A stretch of DNA of 45,004 bases from positions 1 through 45,004 of IMG/VR virus record IMGVR_UViG_3300036846_000873, one strand, 5' to 3'. Source of the stretch: a virus. Each line of letters begins with the position of its first letter. Within the stretch, counting starts at the first letter, position 1. A program made the translations under genes and the position numbers. Shown here in pieces: positions 1-5,338 of this stretch. A model generated the notes under the pieces. It was not told the origin of the DNA, did no database searches, and saw nothing but the letters and a program-made list of their open reading frames with translations.

Positions 1-28
1 ATTCATACACGCAGATAGGGTCTTTCAT
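1..28 (-). CDS. 5' end of a truncated gene
   Basis: An ATG at 28-26 (minus) opens a frame that runs off the left edge; only MKDPICVYE can be read. An AAAGGA Shine-Dalgarno lies 6 nt upstream, and a strong promoter (88-117) points at it. The product cannot be identified from nine residues. It would be the first gene of the next leftward transcription unit. Confidence 0.5.
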
Positions 29-87
29 GGCATTCCTTTGGTGCTAGGATTGAAGGAGTTGGTTTCTTTTTATTAACTGAGAAGCGC

Positions 88-117
88 ATTATACACCAAA
101 CCCATCAAAATTGTCAA
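88..117 (-). promoter_or_regulatory. sigma70-type promoter, leftward
   Basis: Read on the minus strand, TTGACA (117-112) and a perfect TATAAT (93-88) are separated by 18 nt. The spacer contains GATGGGTTTGG, a version of the GGTGGGTTTG motif also found in the two other leftward promoters. The promoter sits just downstream of the terminator at 171-189 and drives the truncated gene at the left edge. Confidence 0.8.
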
Positions 118-170
118 TAGATAAGGTGCATTACTGTGAAAAAAGTGGCAAGTCTGAGAAGGAAGAAATA

Positions 171-189
171 CCGGGGCAGTTAGCCCCGG
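171..189 (-). terminator. rho-independent terminator of the left operon
   Basis: CCGGGGC and GCCCCGG form a perfect 7-bp GC stem with a 5-nt loop, followed on the minus strand by TATTTCTT. It lies 43 nt beyond the last gene of the leftward operon and just before the next promoter, as expected for an operon end. Confidence 0.65.
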
Positions 190-232
190 CTTTAAATGAG
201 ACGGAACGAAGTGACGGCTCGAAGCCTCGGGC

Positions 233-430
233 TCACCCTTCAGAGACATCGAGGCAGTCGAACTCCTCATCCTCGAGTTGCCAATCGATGTGGCCAAGTT
301 GGGACTGCTTCTCATAGTCATTGAGGAGGGACATCACCCTTTCTTGCGCTGTGTCATCATCGGGGGCTTCGATAATGATGTCGGCTGTGTTGGTTATAGT
401 TTGGGAGACGGAGACTATGAATTTGGGCAT
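233..430 (-). CDS. small acidic hypothetical protein (65 aa)
   Basis: The protein begins MPKFIVSVSQTITNTADIII and is rich in Asp and Glu, ending FDCLDVSEG. The first half reads as beta strands (FIVSVSQT, ADIIIEA), then a probable helix (DDDTAQERVMSLLNDYE). No family is recognised. It is the last gene of the leftward operon, 2 nt after the preceding stop, so it is probably co-translated with it. The frame is clean and the composition protein-like. A role in host take-over is possible but is only inferred from the position. Confidence 0.7.
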   Translation of the reverse strand: MPKFIVSVSQTITNTADIIIEAPDDDTAQERVMSLLNDYEKQSQLGHIDWQLEDEEFDCLDVSEG

Positions 431-432
431 GG

Positions 433-678
433 CTAGGCTTCCTTCTTGGAAGTGAGGGCTATGTAGTAGGAAGGAGGATAGACGGGGAGAGCGCCGTACT
501 TGTGGACGTTCTCAGATTTGGCTAGCTCGTCGAGGATACCTCCATCGAAGGTGGAAGAAGGGATGTATTCAATGCCGAAGCGGACTGCATCGGGGACTGA
601 GAAGAACGGGCCAATGAAGCAGGCGTCGTAGGGGCCGGTAATTAGGATGTGATACTCCTCGGTATCTGGGCGAGTCAT
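433..678 (-). CDS. hypothetical protein (81 aa)
   Basis: I chose the ATG at 678, giving MTRPDTEEYHILITGPYDAC, because AAGGGAG lies just upstream; the longer frame would need a TTG at 702. The ATG overlaps the stop of the 27-aa gene at 675-758 in an ATGA arrangement. The protein has a beta-rich start (YHILITG), a PSYYIAL segment near the end and a lysine-containing tail. No domain is recognised. It is part of the string of small genes fired from the promoter at 3019-3047. Confidence 0.65.
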   Translation of the reverse strand: MTRPDTEEYHILITGPYDACFIGPFFSVPDAVRFGIEYIPSSTFDGGILDELAKSENVHKYGALPVYPPSYYIALTSKKEA

Positions 679-758
679 GAGATACTCCCTTGGATAAGCC
701 AAGCTATGATGAAGATAGCTAGGATGATGAGGATGGTTAGGGTGACTTCATACTTCAA
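675..758 (-). CDS. 27-aa single-span membrane peptide
   Basis: A TTG start at 758 is preceded by GAGGAG. The frame codes MKYEVTLTILIILAIFIIAW followed by LIQGSIS, that is, one hydrophobic transmembrane helix with a charged N-terminus. Its stop overlaps the ATG of the next gene (ATGA), the coupling used throughout this operon. It is too short for a family assignment. It could be a membrane micro-protein acting on the host or in lysis. The non-ATG start and tiny size keep confidence moderate. Confidence 0.45.
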   Translation of the reverse strand: MKYEVTLTILIILAIFIIAWLIQGSIS

Positions 759-801
759 TCGAAGCTCCTCTATTTGTAAGTAGACGGAGCGTAAGCGACG
801 G

Positions 802-1074
802 CTACCGGGTGTTGCAGTTCATGTAGGCGCCTACACCGGCGCAATTAGTGTAGGCAGGTGACGGCGATGAGTACTGCGGGATAGGGATGGGTTGTGGGTT
901 GAAGGGCGGTGTAAAAGGCTGCACTGTTGACGGCATTGGGATATAGGGAGGGATGGGTGCAGGCATCTGTATGGGTGGTAAGGAAGGTGGCTGTATTACC
1001 ACGTATTGAGCTTGGGCATGGGAAAGAGGGATGGTGATAGCGGCGGCGAGAATGTACTTGTTCATGGCATTCAT
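802..1074 (-). CDS. secreted proline-rich protein (90 aa)
   Basis: The start at 1074 is chosen because GGAG lies 8 nt upstream. Residues 1-22 form a signal peptide: charged MNAMNK, a hydrophobic ILAAAITIPL core, and AQA before the predicted cut. The rest is dominated by Pro, Ile and Gln (PPSLPPIQMPAPIPPYIPMP) and ends with two cysteines (TNCAGVGAYMNCN). Such proline-rich periplasmic proteins occur among phage spanins (Rz1-like), but no lipobox is seen, so spanin is only one possibility. Confidence 0.65.
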   Translation of the reverse strand: MNAMNKYILAAAITIPLSHAQAQYVVIQPPSLPPIQMPAPIPPYIPMPSTVQPFTPPFNPQPIPIPQYSSPSPAYTNCAGVGAYMNCNTR

Positions 1075-1100
1075 GGCATAGACTCCAAACAGGGTTGAAT

Positions 1101-1152
1101 GCGAGGGGAAGCCCTCGCCCCAAAAGCCCGCTGGGATCATCCATACGGGCTT
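1101..1152 (-). other. two intercistronic hairpins
   Basis: Between the genes starting at 1074 and ending at 1174 lie two stems: GCGAGGG/CCCTCGC (1101-1118, 4-nt loop) and AAGCCCG/CGGGCTT (1124-1152, 15-nt loop). Neither is followed by a U run on the minus strand. They may control mRNA stability or attenuate transcription within the operon. Confidence 0.5.
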
Positions 1153-1173
1153 CTTGAGAGGATAGGGAGGAGA

Positions 1174-1383
1174 TTAGTCTTCTTTGGCTTCGAGATGGTC
1201 GGTAACTTTGAGAGAGACGGGCTCGAGGCCGATGCCAGTTAGGCGAATGGACTCGAGTTCAGAGCTGGAACCGGGCTGGCCCCATAACCAGAGGATGATA
1301 TGGCCGTCAGAATAACGCTCCACCTCGATGCGGCCAACGTAGCGGTAGGAGAGGCAGAGATCTGCTTTCATATTGTTAGGCAT
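1174..1383 (-). CDS. hypothetical protein (69 aa)
   Basis: The protein starts MPNNMKADLCLSYRYVGRIE and contains a beta-rich pattern (HIILWLWGQPG) that suggests a small all-beta or alpha/beta fold. It has no recognised motif. A TTTGGAG Shine-Dalgarno lies upstream within an ACCCTAGTTTGGAGCC leader that recurs before the genes at 802 and 5023. It is part of the leftward operon. Confidence 0.65.
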   Translation of the reverse strand: MPNNMKADLCLSYRYVGRIEVERYSDGHIILWLWGQPGSSSELESIRLTGIGLEPVSLKVTDHLEAKED

Positions 1384-1407
1384 GGTGATGGCTCCAAACT
1401 AGGGTTA

Positions 1408-1641
1408 TTAAGGTAGAAGGCATTGCTGCCGAAGGCTAAAACACCATTCAAGGATTAGGGATTCGGAGGCACCTTCCTTTCTAAGGGCTGCTCGCATTTT
1501 GTAACGATGGTTGTAAGAGCGTTTGTAGTGGTAGTTAGTCTTTGAATGGACAACGGCGGCCTGGTATGCGGAGATGGCGTTGTCGAAGTGGTACCAGGCA
1601 ATATGGCTTGGAGGGATTGGATCTAGGAATTTAGTTCTCAT
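1408..1641 (-). CDS. basic hypothetical protein (77 aa)
   Basis: The start at 1641 follows AAAGGA. The protein (MRTKFLDPIPPSHIAWYHFD...) is rich in Tyr, His, Arg and Lys, with a strongly basic centre (HYKRSYNHRYKMRAALRKEG), so nucleic-acid binding is possible. Its 5' end overlaps the 3' end of the next upstream gene by 11 nt. No family is recognised. A longer in-frame extension to 1791 exists but runs under the neighbouring gene and lacks a ribosome site. Confidence 0.6.
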   Translation of the reverse strand: MRTKFLDPIPPSHIAWYHFDNAISAYQAAVVHSKTNYHYKRSYNHRYKMRAALRKEGASESLILEWCFSLRQQCLLP

Positions 1642-1876
1642 TGGGCTTTCCTTTGTCTGAGCGAGTCGAAGACTCGCGAAGGGCCTGAGCCCAAAGCTTG
1701 GTAACGAGGGCTTTGTGCTCCCGCCAGTCACTCCAATTGATACTGGCGTCCTCAGCGATCGCTGCATTGGAGGAGCGCCGGAGACGTTCAACTAGGCGGA
1801 TGGTTGTGTTAATCATGCGTTCGACGGAGGATATGCGGATAAGGGCCTTTTCTCGTTCGGTGAGTTCAAATGCCAT
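1631..1876 (-). CDS. helical hypothetical protein (81 aa)
   Basis: The protein (MAFELTEREKALIRISSVER...) is almost wholly alpha-helical by composition, with amphipathic repeats through RMINTTIRLVERLRRSS, a short break, then NWSDWREHKALVTKLWAQAL. It could be a small coiled-coil or DNA-binding dimer. Its ATG overlaps the end of the upstream 59-aa gene, with GAGGAG upstream. No family is recognised. Confidence 0.65.
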   Translation of the reverse strand: MAFELTEREKALIRISSVERMINTTIRLVERLRRSSNAAIAEDASINWSDWREHKALVTKLWAQALRESSTRSDKGKPNEN

Positions 1877-2045
1877 TGGAAGACTCCTCTTTCAGCTTCT
1901 TCCATTTCTCCATACCAGGCATGTTGAGAAGCTCGTCTGGCATGTCAAGGGCGATCTGCTTTTGCATTGCCTCATTTGGCTTGTAAGCTTTCACGCCTTT
2001 GTAGGATGATGGAACGCGGTCAAACTTTGGTGTTTGCTTTGGCAT
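1866..2045 (-). CDS. small hypothetical protein (59 aa)
   Basis: The ATG at 2045 directly follows the stop of the 167-aa gene. The frame begins MPKQTPKFDRVPSSYKGVKA and ends KKLKEESSNGI. It is lysine-rich with a helical C-terminal half (DMPDELLNMPGMEKWKKLKE). It fills what would otherwise be a gap in the operon and carries the ribosome site of the gene at 1876 (GAGGAG). No family is recognised. Confidence 0.6.
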   Translation of the reverse strand: MPKQTPKFDRVPSSYKGVKAYKPNEAMQKQIALDMPDELLNMPGMEKWKKLKEESSNGI

Positions 2046-2549
2046 TTATGCCTCCTCTTGGAAGAAGTCTTCATCGAAGTCCATGACCAGGGTCTCGGTG
2101 ATGGGCTTCTTGCTTTTGGATGAGGCGCCTTTGGGGACTCGGCGGACGGTTACACTGCCGTTGCCCATCTTGAAGGGGGAGGAGGCGATTCGACGCTGCT
2201 CCTTGAGCATGGCGCGGGCTCTGTTATGAGCCTTCTGATCTGTCGAGAGGCCCATTGTATGGGCTAGGCACCATACGCAGGTATCGGGAGATAGCTTGCC
2301 GATGGAGAGGACTGCGCCGGTGCGGTGGTCGACTCGCTCGAGATGCTGCTCCCAATGGGTGACCTGGGAGACGGTTGGCTTGCCATCGGTGCCGATGGTG
2401 TCAGCCCGGTTGTGCAATTGGGCAGCCAAGGCGCGGCGGATGGTCTCGAAATCGAAGACGGGAGTTTGAATGCGTGCACCGTTGTGCATACGCTCTAAGG
2501 CGAGAGTGCCGTCGGGGAGCATGGTGATGGTGACTTGGACAACTCTCAT
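2046..2549 (-). CDS. hypothetical protein with a CxxC pair (167 aa)
   Basis: The N-terminal part is a beta hairpin (MRVVQVTITMLPDGTLALER), followed by a helical region. Near residues 91-96 there is a CVWCLAHTMG segment whose CxxC and nearby His could bind a metal or be redox active. The C-terminal third is basic (RARAMLKEQRRI, SSKSKKP) and ends in an acidic DFDEDFFQEEA tail, like some phage DNA-binding proteins. No family is recognised. It overlaps the upstream TM gene by 4 nt (ATGA). Confidence 0.7.
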   Translation of the reverse strand: MRVVQVTITMLPDGTLALERMHNGARIQTPVFDFETIRRALAAQLHNRADTIGTDGKPTVSQVTHWEQHLERVDHRTGAVLSIGKLSPDTCVWCLAHTMGLSTDQKAHNRARAMLKEQRRIASSPFKMGNGSVTVRRVPKGASSKSKKPITETLVMDFDEDFFQEEA

Positions 2550-2767
2550 GGCCTTGTTCCTAGGGAGAGGGGCTGGTCAAAGTGAACGATGATTGCCTGT
2601 GGAGGAGCTGTGCCGATTTTGTAACCAAGCAAACCAGCGGTGGCTCCTACTAGGGCTACAATGACTCCAAGAATAATGGCTGCATTGCGTGGGTGCTCCC
2701 ACCATTCCTGCTTCTTTCGAAGTAGGATGTCGAGGCGAAGGAGTTCGGACTTGAGGTCTTCGTCCAT
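2546..2767 (-). CDS. single-span membrane protein (73 aa)
   Basis: A charged helical N-terminus (MDEDLKSELLRLDILLRKKQ) is followed by one transmembrane helix around residues 28-48 (AAIILGVIVALVGATAGLLG) and a short tail. Together with the gene at 2777, which has the same charged-helix plus TM plan, it forms a tandem pair of small membrane proteins. Such pairs can be holin/antiholin or i-spanin components, but no lysin is next to them, so the role is open. Confidence 0.7.
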   Translation of the reverse strand: MDEDLKSELLRLDILLRKKQEWWEHPRNAAIILGVIVALVGATAGLLGYKIGTAPPQAIIVHFDQPLSLGTRP

Positions 2768-2776
2768 GGGATGCTC

Positions 2777-2968
2777 CTAGGAAAGGATCTTCATGAAGGC
2801 AATGCCTGCAGCGAAGAATGCAGCACCGCTTGTCATACCGGCGATGACTAATGCCCAAGGAGCAAGGCGGATTTCTTGCCGCTTGCGATCATGGTCAGCT
2901 AACATGGCGTCGATATGGGCTAGCTTTTCGCGGATATCGAGGGTCTCGGTTTCGAGCGTGGTAGGCAT
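2777..2968 (-). CDS. single-span membrane protein (63 aa)
   Basis: This is the first gene after the promoter at 3019-3047; GGAG is 7 nt before the ATG. The N-terminal 35 residues are charged and helical (TLDIREKLAHIDAMLADHDR), and the C-terminal half is a transmembrane helix (WALVIAGMTSGAAFFAAGIA). It is a probable partner or paralogue of the adjacent TM protein. A holin or superinfection role is possible, but not shown. Confidence 0.7.
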   Translation of the reverse strand: MPTTLETETLDIREKLAHIDAMLADHDRKRQEIRLAPWALVIAGMTSGAAFFAAGIAFMKILS

Positions 2969-3018
2969 TATGGGCTCCGGTGGGTTTGGAGTAGGTTTCT
3001 TATTAGGTATTAGATGCC

Positions 3019-3047
3019 ATTTTACGCCAAACCCACCGGAATGTCAA
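3019..3047 (-). promoter_or_regulatory. sigma70-type promoter of the left operon
   Basis: On the minus strand TTGACA (3047-3042) and TAAAAT (3024-3019) are separated by exactly 17 nt. The spacer holds CGGTGGGTTTGGC, shared with a dispersed repeat near 41234-41254. It should drive the eleven-gene operon from 2968 down to 233. The motif in the spacer could be an operator. Confidence 0.8.
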
Positions 3048-3097
3048 ACAGTAAAGGGATGGAGGAGAACATGGCAGGTATGGCAGTAATGCATGGC

Positions 3098-3781
3098 TTA
3101 TGTAGGCTGACGACCAGTTGGTGGAATTACTTGCTCTTCTGAGTTGATAGGCTCGAACACTTCATCGTCCTCGGGTTTGAGAGTAGGTGGGGTCCATATA
3201 GACTGCGAAGATGGGGTTTGATTTTCAAATGGTGTGCGTGGTTTGCCGGTACGTGCAGCTATATCGTCTAACAGAGCTTGCTCTTGTTCTGGAGTCAATT
3301 CGCCATCTTTGGGGCCGTAAGGACGGGCTGGATCATCGTTGAATTGGGAGATAGGTGGAGGTTGATTGGAGGGAGCTATAACGATTGATGCTTCGAAGAT
3401 GGAATGAGGCTGAGAGAGACGGCGATTGCGGCGAGGATTGGATGCATTGCGAGCGGTGCGCATGTATTCAGCTTTGGTTGCGTTTCGAGCGGCATTGCGG
3501 TTGAAATGCCTCCACTCCTCCATGATAACGTGCTCGATTTTGGAGAATGTGGTCATGGTGTTGCGGAGGTCGGGTGCGAAGCCAGGGATGGAGGGTGGGA
3601 AGAGTTGATCATTGTCTGTGATGAATAGACCGAGTTCAGCGAAGGCGACTGCGGGAGACATGAGGCCCTGATTGATGCGAGTTTGTTGGGTTTGGAGGAA
3701 GGTACGGATGCGTTCGATGGCCTGGAAGGATAATAACGCCGCATTGTTCTGCGTTATTAACCGCGATTGGTTGATAGGCAT
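3098..3781 (-). CDS. hypothetical protein (227 aa)
   Basis: The N-terminal half is helical (MPINQSRLITQNNAALLSFQ...) with a basic Asn/Arg-rich stretch in the middle (FNRNAARNATKAEYMRTARN). The C-terminal half is disordered and rich in Pro, Gln, Glu and Asp. This looks like a nucleic-acid-binding or adaptor protein with a flexible tail, but no family is recognised. It is the second gene after the promoter at 4183-4211 and starts 1 nt after the preceding stop. Confidence 0.7.
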   Translation of the reverse strand: MPINQSRLITQNNAALLSFQAIERIRTFLQTQQTRINQGLMSPAVAFAELGLFITDNDQLFPPSIPGFAPDLRNTMTTFSKIEHVIMEEWRHFNRNAARNATKAEYMRTARNASNPRRNRRLSQPHSIFEASIVIAPSNQPPPISQFNDDPARPYGPKDGELTPEQEQALLDDIAARTGKPRTPFENQTPSSQSIWTPPTLKPEDDEVFEPINSEEQVIPPTGRQPT

Positions 3782-3782
3782 T

Positions 3783-4148
3783 TTAATTCTCCCTGGAGAG
3801 TTGCTGCTTTACTTCGTAGGTTAGTTTGTTGAATATCTCTTGATAGTCTAGACCTACTCTACTAACTTCGAAGCGAAGCCAGCTTAAAACCTCTGAATAT
3901 AATTGACTGTTTCCTAATAGAGCGAAGTAGATTGCGTCTTGGAATGCTTTGTTTAGGTGGCTGAAATACTCTTCATTGGTTATCACTACTTTGTCTGTCA
4001 GTGGGTATTTTGCCATGGCACGAACTATTCTTCGGACGTAGTCCATGATAATGGTGCGATGGTCTGCTTTGATTGTGTTTAAGAGTATTTGCAGTTCTTC
4101 TAGCAATTGTTCTGATGTTATGTTCTTTACATTTGGTGGAGAATGCAT
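3783..4148 (-). CDS. hypothetical helical protein (121 aa)
   Basis: The start at 4148 is set by AAAGGAG 8 nt upstream; the longer reading to 4214 would begin inside the promoter. The protein (MHSPPNVKNITSEQLLEELQ...) appears all-helical, with a long amphipathic helix through LNTIKADHRTIIMDYVRRIV. No motif is recognised. It is the first gene of a two-gene unit with the 227-aa gene. Confidence 0.75.
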   Translation of the reverse strand: MHSPPNVKNITSEQLLEELQILLNTIKADHRTIIMDYVRRIVRAMAKYPLTDKVVITNEEYFSHLNKAFQDAIYFALLGNSQLYSEVLSWLRFEVSRVGLDYQEIFNKLTYEVKQQLSREN

Positions 4149-4182
4149 TTGTTTGACTCCTTTATTTGGTATTGACTGGGTA

Positions 4183-4211
4183 ATTGTAACATAAAATGGT
4201 GGGTTTGTCAA
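4183..4211 (-). promoter_or_regulatory. sigma70-type promoter, leftward
   Basis: On the minus strand TTGACA (4211-4206) and TACAAT (4188-4183) are 17 nt apart, a near-consensus promoter. Its spacer contains AACCCACC, the inverse orientation of the GGTGGGTT motif in the other two leftward promoters. Transcription would start about 28 nt before the ATG at 4148. Confidence 0.85.
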
Positions 4212-4313
4212 CATTTCTGTCGTATTGTATACGAGTATATTCCACCCGGAACATGTACCTGGAATAGGGTCAATCCAATGATTTCAATGAGTTAGGGGAA
4301 GAACAGGGTCGGT

Positions 4314-4522
4314 AACAATACCCATAACGATGCCATTTCAGGGATTGTATGGGAATGTGGTAGTAGAAGGGAATAGGAGTATAGGGGAGATCTACTCCCC
4401 CTCTTACTTCTGAATTAAAAAAAAAAAAAAAAAAAAAAACTCTTTAACACCGGGAGTAAAAAACTTTTTAGCTGCGGGGTATTCCCGATTGCCCTGGTCT
4501 TGGCATTGTTATGGGTATTGTT
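4314..4522. repeat. 21-bp inverted repeat around an A23 tract
   Basis: The left arm 4314-4334 (AACAATACCCATAAC...) and right arm 4502-4522 (...GTTATGGGTATTGTT) are reverse complements at 20 of 21 positions. The 167-nt spacer holds the A23 run. The arms are too far apart for a terminator; a cruciform or paired protein sites is more likely. Confidence 0.8.
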
Positions 4523-4571
4523 AGGGGTATTAAAGCCCTATTCCAGTCCTTGTTATAGGTAATAATGTCAC

Positions 4572-4713
4572 CAGACTGCACAAATCAGACTGCACTGACC
4601 GCAGACTGCACCATTTTTTCGCCTCCAAAGGCAGACTGCACCTAAATCCCAGGCTGTTCACGTTTTGTTCCGTGGAGGGCAAAATTTTTTTGGACTGCAA
4701 GGCTAGACTGCAC
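4572..4713 (+). repeat. iteron-like AGACTGCAC direct repeats
   Basis: AGACTGCAC occurs five times in the same orientation, in 10-nt units beginning at 4572, 4586, 4602, 4632 and 4704. Four of the five are preceded by C. A degenerate GGACTGCA lies at 4692. The first three starts are 14 and 16 nt apart. Such direct repeats bind replication initiators or repressors in other systems. Confidence 0.75.
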
Positions 4714-4759
4714 GAAATAGACTCTATTACAACCAGCGATTGAATGCAATGCAACACAC

Positions 4760-4779
4760 GGGGAGGCTTTCGCCTCCCC
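4760..4779 (-). terminator. GAAA-tetraloop hairpin
   Basis: GGGGAGGC and GCCTCCCC form an 8-bp stem with the loop TTTC (GAAA on the minus-strand RNA). It lies 8 nt after the stop of the 52-aa minus gene. The following sequence GTGTGTTGC is not a clear U run, so this may be a processing or stability hairpin rather than a strong terminator. Confidence 0.55.
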
Positions 4780-4787
4780 CTCCTAAA

Positions 4788-4946
4788 TCAGGTCGCAGCC
4801 GCTATATTCCACGCAGGCTTGCAAATACGGTGTGCGTCGTCCGATGTGAAGCGGCCAGCGTTGCGTATTTGTGAAGTGAAGCCAGCTGACTCGCTTATGA
4901 GGTACAAGGTTTCGCCAAAGTAGGATAGGATGATATGGTAGAACAT
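4788..4946 (-). CDS. small hypothetical protein (52 aa)
   Basis: The frame reads MFYHIILSYFGETLYLISES then AGFTSQIRNAGRFTSDDAHR and ends ICKPAWNIAAAT. The pattern of a short beta hairpin (HIILSYFGETLYLISES), a charged loop and a helix (TSDDAHRICK) looks like a real folded domain. AAGGG lies upstream of the ATG. It is flanked by hairpins on both sides, as are its two upstream minus-strand neighbours. No family is recognised. Confidence 0.65.
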   Translation of the reverse strand: MFYHIILSYFGETLYLISESAGFTSQIRNAGRFTSDDAHRICKPAWNIAAAT

Positions 4947-4968
4947 TGCCCTAACCCTTGCAAGAGAG

Positions 4969-4992
4969 AGATGGGGGCTTTCGCCCCCATCT
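4969..4992 (-). terminator. GAAA-tetraloop hairpin
   Basis: AGATGGGGGC and GCCCCCATCT pair perfectly over 10 bp around TTTC (GAAA in the minus-strand transcript). The hairpin lies between the minus genes at 5023-5262 and 4788-4946. On the plus strand the stem is followed by TGTT, so it may work in either direction. Confidence 0.6.
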
Positions 4993-5022
4993 TGTTACTC
5001 GGCCGCTCGCCTCCCCTCGATA

Positions 5023-5262
5023 TTAGGCCGTAGGATTAGGATTAGGATAGAGGCAATTGCCACGTCGCTGCAAGATGCCTTTATCGACTACGAGTTTGAC
5101 AACGGCCTCGAAGGTCTCGAGTGATATATTATGGTCCATGAAGGCCGCGTACATTGGGCCTAGAGGTGCTCCGCGATCGCCTGTCTCCTTTACTGTGTCT
5201 ATTACAGCGACTGCGAGAGTGTAGAGGGCTATTTGCGTGTTGTTTAGCTTGTCTAGGTTCAT
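5023..5262 (-). CDS. winged-helix-like small protein (79 aa)
   Basis: I chose the ATG at 5262 (MNLDKLNNTQIALYTLAVAV) because GGGAG sits 8 nt upstream; a TTG at 5277 is possible but poorer. The order of helices and the short terminal hairpin (FEAVVKLVVDKGILQRRGNCLYPNP) resemble the wing of winged-helix DNA-binding domains. This is a fold guess only; regulation of nearby genes would fit. The leader contains the recurrent ACCCCAGTTTGGGAG element. Confidence 0.65.
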   Translation of the reverse strand: MNLDKLNNTQIALYTLAVAVIDTVKETGDRGAPLGPMYAAFMDHNISLETFEAVVKLVVDKGILQRRGNCLYPNPNPTA

Positions 5263-5284
5263 GAGATTGGCTCCCAAACTGGGG

Positions 5285-5305
5285 TTTGAAATTCATAGGG
5301 TGGGT
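5285..5305 (+). repeat. degenerate copy of the 21-bp dispersed repeat
   Basis: This copy, beginning TTTGAAATTCATAGGGTGGG, matches the other three copies at 18 of 21 positions; the three central bases differ. It lies in the leader region between the minus genes at 5023 and 5339. Confidence 0.65.
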
Positions 5306-5314
5306 CGGGGGAAT

Positions 5315-5332
5315 TGGGGGCTTTCGCCCCCA
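5315..5332 (-). terminator. GAAA-tetraloop hairpin
   Basis: TGGGGGC/GCCCCCA forms a 7-bp stem with the loop TTTC (GAAA on the minus RNA), ending 6 nt beyond the stop of the 227-aa gene. It is the third hairpin of this type within 600 nt. Confidence 0.6.
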
Positions 5333-5338
5333 CCTAGT

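Larger units (their letters stand above)
4212..4787. other. non-coding, origin-like region
   Basis: No convincing gene is seen. The stretch contains a GGGGAG/CTCCCC hairpin (4384-4400), a run of 23 A (4417-4439), an AT-rich inverted TAAAAAACTTTTTAG (about 4458-4472), a 21-bp inverted repeat (4314-4334/4502-4522) and five AGACTGCAC repeats (4572-4713). Iterons beside an AT-rich tract and inverted repeats are typical of replication origins. The call is inferred from structure only. Confidence 0.5.

Noticed and set aside
4149-4214. Upstream extension of the 121-aa gene to 4214
   Set aside because: It would start before the -10 box of the promoter; AAAGGAG supports the ATG at 4148.
4384-4439. 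GGGGAG/CTCCCC hairpin plus A run as a terminator
   Set aside because: On the plus strand the stem is followed by A, not U; on the minus strand the U run precedes the stem.
4530-4757. 75-aa minus ORF across the iteron region
   Set aside because: It is Cys/Ser/Leu-rich because of the AGACTGCAC repeats; no ribosome site or promoter.
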